From positions 1 through 5,614 of the forward strand of contig DATJXG010000159.1 of assembly GCA_035500455.1 (NCBI GenBank): a stretch of DNA of 5,614 bases, read 5' to 3'. Position 1 is the stretch's first letter; each line of letters opens with the position of its first letter. This document shows positions 1 to 2,906 of this stretch, in pieces. This DNA is from DATJXG01 sp035500455 (GTDB lineage Bacteria; Acidobacteriota; Terriglobia; Terriglobales; Acidobacteriaceae). The position numbers and the translations under genes are program-made. A model generated the notes under the pieces. That model did no database searches, was not told the DNA's origin, and saw nothing but the letters and a program-made list of their open reading frames with translations.

Positions 1-105
1 AGGGCGAGTGGAAAAGACAGGACGAAACGGCGATCGCGCACAGCAAGTTCTCCTCTAGAGCACCGCACAGCTTGGTGGTTCCCAGGGGCCGCAGTCGAAC
101 ATGGC
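1..105 (-). ncRNA. Candidate 6S-like small RNA (ssrS-like), 5' part, runs off the left edge
   Basis: A well-formed promoter on the minus strand lies directly upstream and would start a transcript near position 104-105, reading leftwards. The first bases, read on the minus strand, contain AUGUUCG followed by a GCGGCCC block and then GGGAACCACC. E. coli 6S RNA has AUGUUCG then GCGGGCC in its 5' closing stem, before the central bubble. 6S RNA mimics an open promoter and binds sigma70 RNA polymerase. Further along, CAAG and CUUG arms enclose a small CUC/GAG hairpin near 47-60, as expected of a structured RNA. The 3' half that should pair with the 5' end lies outside the window, so the decisive long-range pairing cannot be checked. 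No protein reading frame is convincing here. The promoter is the stronger evidence; the 6S identity rests on short motif similarity recalled from the family. Confidence 0.42.
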
Positions 106-110
106 AGGTG

Positions 111-139
111 ACAATATCGCGGGTTGGGCGCGGCGTCAA
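111..139 (-). promoter_or_regulatory. Sigma70-type promoter for the leftward small RNA
   Basis: On the minus strand, a -35 box TTGACG (139-134, five of six consensus bases) is followed by exactly 17 bases and a -10 box TATTGT (116-111, four of six). The predicted start is near 104-105, just before the 6S-like AUGUUCG motif. Box quality, spacing and the structured sequence downstream together make this the best promoter in the left part of the window. Confidence 0.55.
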
Positions 140-234
140 GAGCAGCCTGCTGGGGGGGTGACATTGGGGTGGGCTACCTGCGCAGTGTCAGGACGGCGAA
201 GAAATGGCGAGGGCGCGGGAGACGCGTACCCACC

Positions 235-266
235 AAAAAAAGTTGAAGGCTTCGAGGGAGGAAGCC
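235..266 (-). terminator. Probable intrinsic terminator of the 33-aa gene
   Basis: On the minus strand, GGCTTC (266-261) and GAAGCC (253-248) form a perfect 6-bp stem around a 7-nt loop. Six bases later comes a run of seven T (241-235). The stem begins one base after the stop codon of the small membrane-protein gene. The gap between stem and T-run is longer than in a textbook terminator, so efficiency is uncertain. The location directly behind a stop supports a real gene end. Confidence 0.45.
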
Positions 267-267
267 G

Positions 268-369
268 CTAACGGGCTACGAATCTCCAGGCGACCACCGC
301 CACAAAGACTGCTATTCCGATCACATAGCCCCAGATTCGAGTTCTGTTGGCCTTTTCTTGCTCGATCAT
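268..369 (-). CDS. Small single-pass membrane protein, 33 aa, function unknown
   Basis: The product begins MIEQEKANRTR, continues with a hydrophobic stretch from about residue 12 to 31 (IWGYVIGIAVFVAVVAWRF) and ends in Arg. This is the layout of a single transmembrane helix with a short charged N-terminus. I do not recognise the family. The ATG at 369 is preferred because AGAGGT lies five bases upstream. An in-frame ATG at 450 would add 27 hydrophilic residues but has no Shine-Dalgarno. A hairpin with a T-run follows the stop immediately. No clear promoter is visible upstream. The gene lies behind the small-RNA promoter and diverges from the rimP operon. An 82-codon frame on the other strand (204-452) covers the same bases but looks like a shadow. 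Support comes from the start signal, the membrane helix and the terminator, not from homology. Confidence 0.45.
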   Translation of the reverse strand: MIEQEKANRTRIWGYVIGIAVFVAVVAWRFVAR

Positions 370-374
370 GCGAT

Positions 375-380
375 ACCTCT
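375..380 (-). promoter_or_regulatory. Ribosome binding site that sets the start of the 33-aa membrane protein
   Basis: AGAGGT on the minus strand sits five bases ahead of the ATG at 369. It is the clearest Shine-Dalgarno match for any gene in the left half, and it favours the short 33-aa product over the 60-aa extension. Confidence 0.45.
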
Positions 381-539
381 GACGCCCACTATGCCACAGA
401 CCGGGGTCGTAAGCGAGAGGCTGGAATGAAACCAATCGCTTGGACGGCATAGCGCCGCAGCCACCACCTGATCTGCGGGAAGATCGCAGGGGGAGAGTTA
501 ATCGCTCGCTCCTTGACCGCCAGCGGGAGGGGCGGGGGT

Positions 540-568
540 TTGTCTTTTGATTCCCAGCGGCGTATATT
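540..568 (+). promoter_or_regulatory. Putative sigma70-type promoter of the rimP-nusA-infB operon
   Basis: A -35 box TTGTCT (540-545, four of six) and a -10 box TATATT (563-568, five of six) are separated by 17 bases. Transcription would start near 575, giving a leader of about 112 nt before rimP. A G-rich run (525-538) lies immediately upstream. No comparable pair of boxes is seen nearer to rimP; TTGAAA at 574-579 lacks a suitable -10 partner. Confidence 0.5.
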
Positions 569-574
569 AGTTTT

Positions 575-686
575 TGAAAACTGTTGTGTAGTTACCAGGA
601 TTGGCGAGACACACCAGTGGGCGCAAGCCCACTTTTTAGTTGGGCCGGGATTGGCATTGTGGTTTCGCCTATAACTAACTGATTCA
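575..686 (+). promoter_or_regulatory. rimP operon 5' leader with two competing hairpins
   Basis: The predicted untranslated leader has three related segments: AGTGGGC (616-622), GCCCACT (627-633) and AGTTGGGC (638-645). The middle one can pair with the first, giving a terminator-like hairpin, or with the third, giving a 7-bp stem with one bulged T and a TTTT loop. The two pairings exclude each other. The octamer GGATTGGC occurs on both sides (598-605 and 648-655). Stop codons at 672, 676 and 680 close all three frames just before the rimP ATG, and there is no ATG-initiated frame in the leader. A regulatory role is an inference. It fits the known control of nusA operons at transcription termination in E. 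coli. Confidence 0.45.
616..637 (+). terminator. Terminator-like hairpin (candidate attenuator) upstream of rimP
   Basis: AGTGGGC (616-622) pairs perfectly with GCCCACT (627-633) around a GCAA tetraloop of the stable GNRA type. The T-run reaches 637 and counts the last stem base (633-637). This is the form of a Rho-independent terminator. It lies downstream of the predicted operon promoter and about 50 bases before the rimP ATG. It could end an upstream transcript, but no + strand gene is visible to its left, so premature termination of the operon mRNA is the more interesting reading. Confidence 0.6.
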
Positions 687-1190
687 ATGGCGGTTGAGAT
701 CGAGCATGTGCGGGAGATTGCCGACCGCGTGGCGGCCTCGCTAGGTTTGGAAGTCGTAGAGGCAGAATTCCGCGGCGGCGGCAAGAGCCGCATGTTGCGG
801 ATTGTGATCGACCGGCCCTCGGCAGGCGCGAGCGGAGTCACGCACGAAGACTGCGCCAACCTCAGCCGTGAAGTTAGCACGATCCTGGATGTGGAAGACG
901 CGGTGTCGGGCGGCTCGTATCTGCTGGAGGTTTCTTCGCCCGGGCTGGACCGCAAACTGGTGCGTCCGGCGGATTTCGAGCGCTTCACCGGCAGCCGGGT
1001 AAAGTTGACGACGCGGCAGGCGGTCAACGGCAACCGTTTTTTCGAAGGGCGTCTGGAGAGTTTTCAGGATGGGCGGCTGACCCTGGATTTCAGCGGAGCG
1101 CGCAAGAAAGCAAAGGCAACAGAGGCGCCGGAGAAACTGGAAATCGCTCTCGCGGATGTGGAGAAGGCGAATCTGGTGCCAGAGTTTTAG
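687..1190 (+). CDS. rimP: Ribosome maturation factor RimP
   Basis: RimP is a cytoplasmic factor that binds the free 30S subunit and helps its late maturation. The 167-aa product has the family's two-part layout. The N-terminal alpha/beta domain (about 1-85) includes LGLEVVEAEF, the LRIVIDRP strand and a DCANLSREVSTILDVED helix. The hallmark LEVSSPGLDR is at residues 80-89. The C-terminal SH3-like domain (about 90-167) ends in KANLVPEF, nearly the same as the E. coli end. The protein is slightly longer than E. coli RimP, mainly through a Lys/Ala-rich loop near 140-150. The ATG at 687 gives the normal N-terminus, but no Shine-Dalgarno precedes it. It is the first gene of the operon, 104 bases ahead of nusA, in the order common to most bacteria. 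Confidence 0.97.
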   Translation: MAVEIEHVREIADRVAASLGLEVVEAEFRGGGKSRMLRIVIDRPSAGASGVTHEDCANLSREVSTILDVEDAVSGGSYLLEVSSPGLDRKLVRPADFERFTGSRVKLTTRQAVNGNRFFEGRLESFQDGRLTLDFSGARKKAKATEAPEKLEIALADVEKANLVPEF

Positions 1191-1192
1191 AG

Positions 1193-1277
1193 ATTGAGTA
1201 ATTGGGAAATTTAGTGATCGGGTAATTGCGAGAGTGAGGATGGGTTTTCAAATCACCCAGTTACTCAATTTCCCAAG
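1193..1277 (+). repeat. Octamer-periodic inverted repeat between rimP and nusA
   Basis: The left arm (1193-1232) divides into five 8-base units: ATTGAGTA, ATTGGGAA, ATTTAGTG, ATCGGGTA and ATTGCGAG. The right arm read on the minus strand (1277-1246) divides into CTTGGGAA, ATTGAGTA, ACTGGGTG and ATTTGAAA. The arms can pair in two registers 16 bases (two units) apart. One is 1193-1206 with 1256-1269 (14 pairs, one G-T wobble, extendable by ATTT/AAAT). The other is a perfect 10-bp stem, 1202-1211 with 1267-1276. The block is AT-rich in a GC-rich setting and ends 17 bases before nusA. It starts two bases after the rimP stop. It looks like an intergenic palindromic repeat of a dispersed type; whether other copies exist cannot be seen here. 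Confidence 0.8.
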
Positions 1278-1294
1278 TACCAAATGGTTCTCCT

Positions 1295-2812
1295 ATGGCA
1301 AGTGAGCTCTACAACACGATTGACGCGCTGAGCCGGGAAAAAGGGATTGATCCGCAGATCGTGGTCAGCGCGGTGGAAGACGCGATCGTGGTCGCGACCC
1401 GCAAGTATTACAAGAGTCAGGAAAACCTGCGGGCGGAGCTGGACAAAGAGACCGGCAAGATCCGCGCCTTCGCGGTGAAGACCGTGGTGGAGACTCCCGA
1501 GCAGATCGAGGATCCGCTGCTGCAGGTGACGCTGGAAGACGCGCGCAAGAGCGATCCCGCGATTGAAGTAGGCGGGGAGCTGCAGATTCCCAAGGTGACA
1601 GAAGGAATTCTGGGGCGCATCGCGGCACAACTGGCGAAGCAGGTGATCTTCCAGAAGGTGCGCGAAGCGGAGCGCGACACGGTTTACAACGAGTACATCG
1701 GGCGCGTCGGTGAGATCGTAAACGCGACGGTAAAGCGCATCGAAGGCCCGGATGTGATCTTTGACATCGGCAAGGCGGAGGCGCGAATGCCGCGGAAGGA
1801 GCAGTCGCGGCTGGAGTCATTCGCCATCGGCGAGCGGGTGCGAGTCGTGATTGCGCGCGTGGAGAGGGCTTCGAAAGGCCCCGGAGTCGTGGTTTCACGG
1901 GCCGCACCGGAACTGGTGCAGCACCTATTCCAGACCGAAGTGCCGGAGATCTACGACGGCACCGTGGTCATTCGCGCCATCGCCCGCGAGGCCGGCGAAC
2001 GCACCAAGATCGCGGTCATGTCCAAGGACAAAGATGTGGACGCGGTGGGCGCGTGCGTAGGGATGAAGGGAATGCGGGTGCAATCGATCATCCGCGAGCT
2101 GCGCGGCGAGAAGATCGACATTATCGAGTACCACGAAGATTCGGTGACTTTCGCGGAGAAGGCGCTGCAGCCGGCAAAGGTCAGCCGCGTCACGGTGGTC
2201 GATCCGGGCGAGAAGCACCTCGAAGTCGTGGTGGATGACAGCCAGCTCTCGCTGGCGATCGGCAAAAAGGGGCAGAATGTCCGGCTGGCGGCGAAGTTGC
2301 TGGGCTGGAAGATCGATATCAAGAGCGAGGAAGAGAAGCGGCAGGAAGTGGAGCAGCAGATGTCGGCGTTGGTGACACCGAGTTCCACGCCGCTGGAGAG
2401 CGTGCCCGGCCTGGGCGAGGGTGTGATGGAGAAGCTGACCGCGGCGGGCGTGACCACCGTGGAGGCGCTGGCGGATATGACGCCGGAGCAGTTGGAGGCC
2501 ATCGAAGGCATTGGCCCCAAGACGGTGGAAAAGATCAGCCTGGCTGTGAATAATTACTTCTCCGGCCTGGACTCGGGCGAGGCTGAGGCGGCGGCAGCGG
2601 CGGAGGAAGCGCCGGCAGAGGGCGAGGCTGCGGCGGCGGAAGCGCCTGAAGGCCAGCCTGTGGCGGCCGCGGAAGAAGCGGCGGTGGAACCGGCTGCGGC
2701 GGGTGAAGAAGCCGCGGAAGCCGAGGCTGCCCCGCAGGAAGCAGCCGAGGAGCAGGTGGCAGCGGAAGAAGCGGGTGAAGAAGCAATCCCCGACGAGCAG
2801 GAACGGGCGTGA
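1295..2812 (+). CDS. nusA: Transcription termination/antitermination protein NusA
   Basis: NusA binds RNA polymerase and nascent RNA and controls pausing, intrinsic and Rho-dependent termination and rRNA antitermination. The 505-aa product has the standard order. An N-terminal RNA-polymerase-binding domain (about 1-125) comes first, then an S1 domain from about residue 139 (GEIVNATVKRIEG). KH1 has the GMKG loop at 256-259 and KH2 the GKKG loop at 323-326. A helix-hairpin-helix type segment follows at about 363-423 (VPGLG at 370-374, IEGIGPKTVEKI later). The last 80 residues (426-505) are almost only Ala, Glu, Pro, Gly, Gln and Val. E. coli NusA has two acidic C-terminal repeats; here one folded repeat is followed by this acidic tail. 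The ATG at 1295 matches the usual N-terminus but lacks a Shine-Dalgarno. Position between rimP and infB is classic. Confidence 0.98.
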   Translation: MASELYNTIDALSREKGIDPQIVVSAVEDAIVVATRKYYKSQENLRAELDKETGKIRAFAVKTVVETPEQIEDPLLQVTLEDARKSDPAIEVGGELQIPKVTEGILGRIAAQLAKQVIFQKVREAERDTVYNEYIGRVGEIVNATVKRIEGPDVIFDIGKAEARMPRKEQSRLESFAIGERVRVVIARVERASKGPGVVVSRAAPELVQHLFQTEVPEIYDGTVVIRAIAREAGERTKIAVMSKDKDVDAVGACVGMKGMRVQSIIRELRGEKIDIIEYHEDSVTFAEKALQPAKVSRVTVVDPGEKHLEVVVDDSQLSLAIGKKGQNVRLAAKLLGWKIDIKSEEEKRQEVEQQMSALVTPSSTPLESVPGLGEGVMEKLTAAGVTTVEALADMTPEQLEAIEGIGPKTVEKISLAVNNYFSGLDSGEAEAAAAAEEAPAEGEAAAAEAPEGQPVAAAEEAAVEPAAAGEEAAEAEAAPQEAAEEQVAAEEAGEEAIPDEQERA

Positions 2813-2828
2813 ACGCCGAGTTGGCAAG

Positions 2829-2843
2829 CGCACGAAACGTGCG
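2829..2843 (+). other. Small hairpin in the nusA-infB spacer
   Basis: CGCACG (2829-2834) and CGTGCG (2838-2843) form a perfect 6-bp stem with an AAA loop, 16 bases after the nusA stop. No T-run follows, so it is not an intrinsic terminator. It could protect or mark an RNA end between the two genes, or be incidental. The rest of the 94-base spacer shows no gene. Confidence 0.4.
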
Positions 2844-2889
2844 GAAACTGAGACCGTGAGGTTGATATGAAGACTTAGCGGGACAGGAC

Positions 2890-2894
2890 AGGAG
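2890..2894 (+). promoter_or_regulatory. Shine-Dalgarno of infB
   Basis: AGGAG lies 12 bases before the ATG at 2907, a longer gap than usual. A purine-rich run (AAAAGGGG) fills part of the space between. It supports the ATG at 2907, which also gives the canonical IF2 N-terminus. Confidence 0.5.
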
Positions 2895-2906
2895 CAAAAG
2901 GGGCGG

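Noticed and set aside
1..203. tmRNA, RNase P RNA, SRP RNA or tRNA at the left edge
   Set aside because: No T-arm GTTCGA with a CCA-type end, no GGAAGGAAGCAGC-like SRP loop and no RNase P core motif was found on either strand.
204..452. 82-codon + strand frame opposite the small membrane protein
   Set aside because: It is Arg-rich without a domain or convincing start signal. The opposite strand has a Shine-Dalgarno, a membrane helix and a terminator.
616..637. Hairpin as the terminator of an upstream + strand gene
   Set aside because: No credible + strand gene lies to the left in this window, and the hairpin sits behind the predicted operon promoter.
389..1033. 214-codon minus-strand frame overlapping rimP and the operon promoter
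   Set aside because: Ser/Arg-rich shadow of rimP; it would read through the operon promoter and leader and has no family features.
1284..1331. Short out-of-frame ATG frame overlapping the nusA start
   Set aside because: About 15 codons with no Shine-Dalgarno; most likely a chance ATG near the palindrome.
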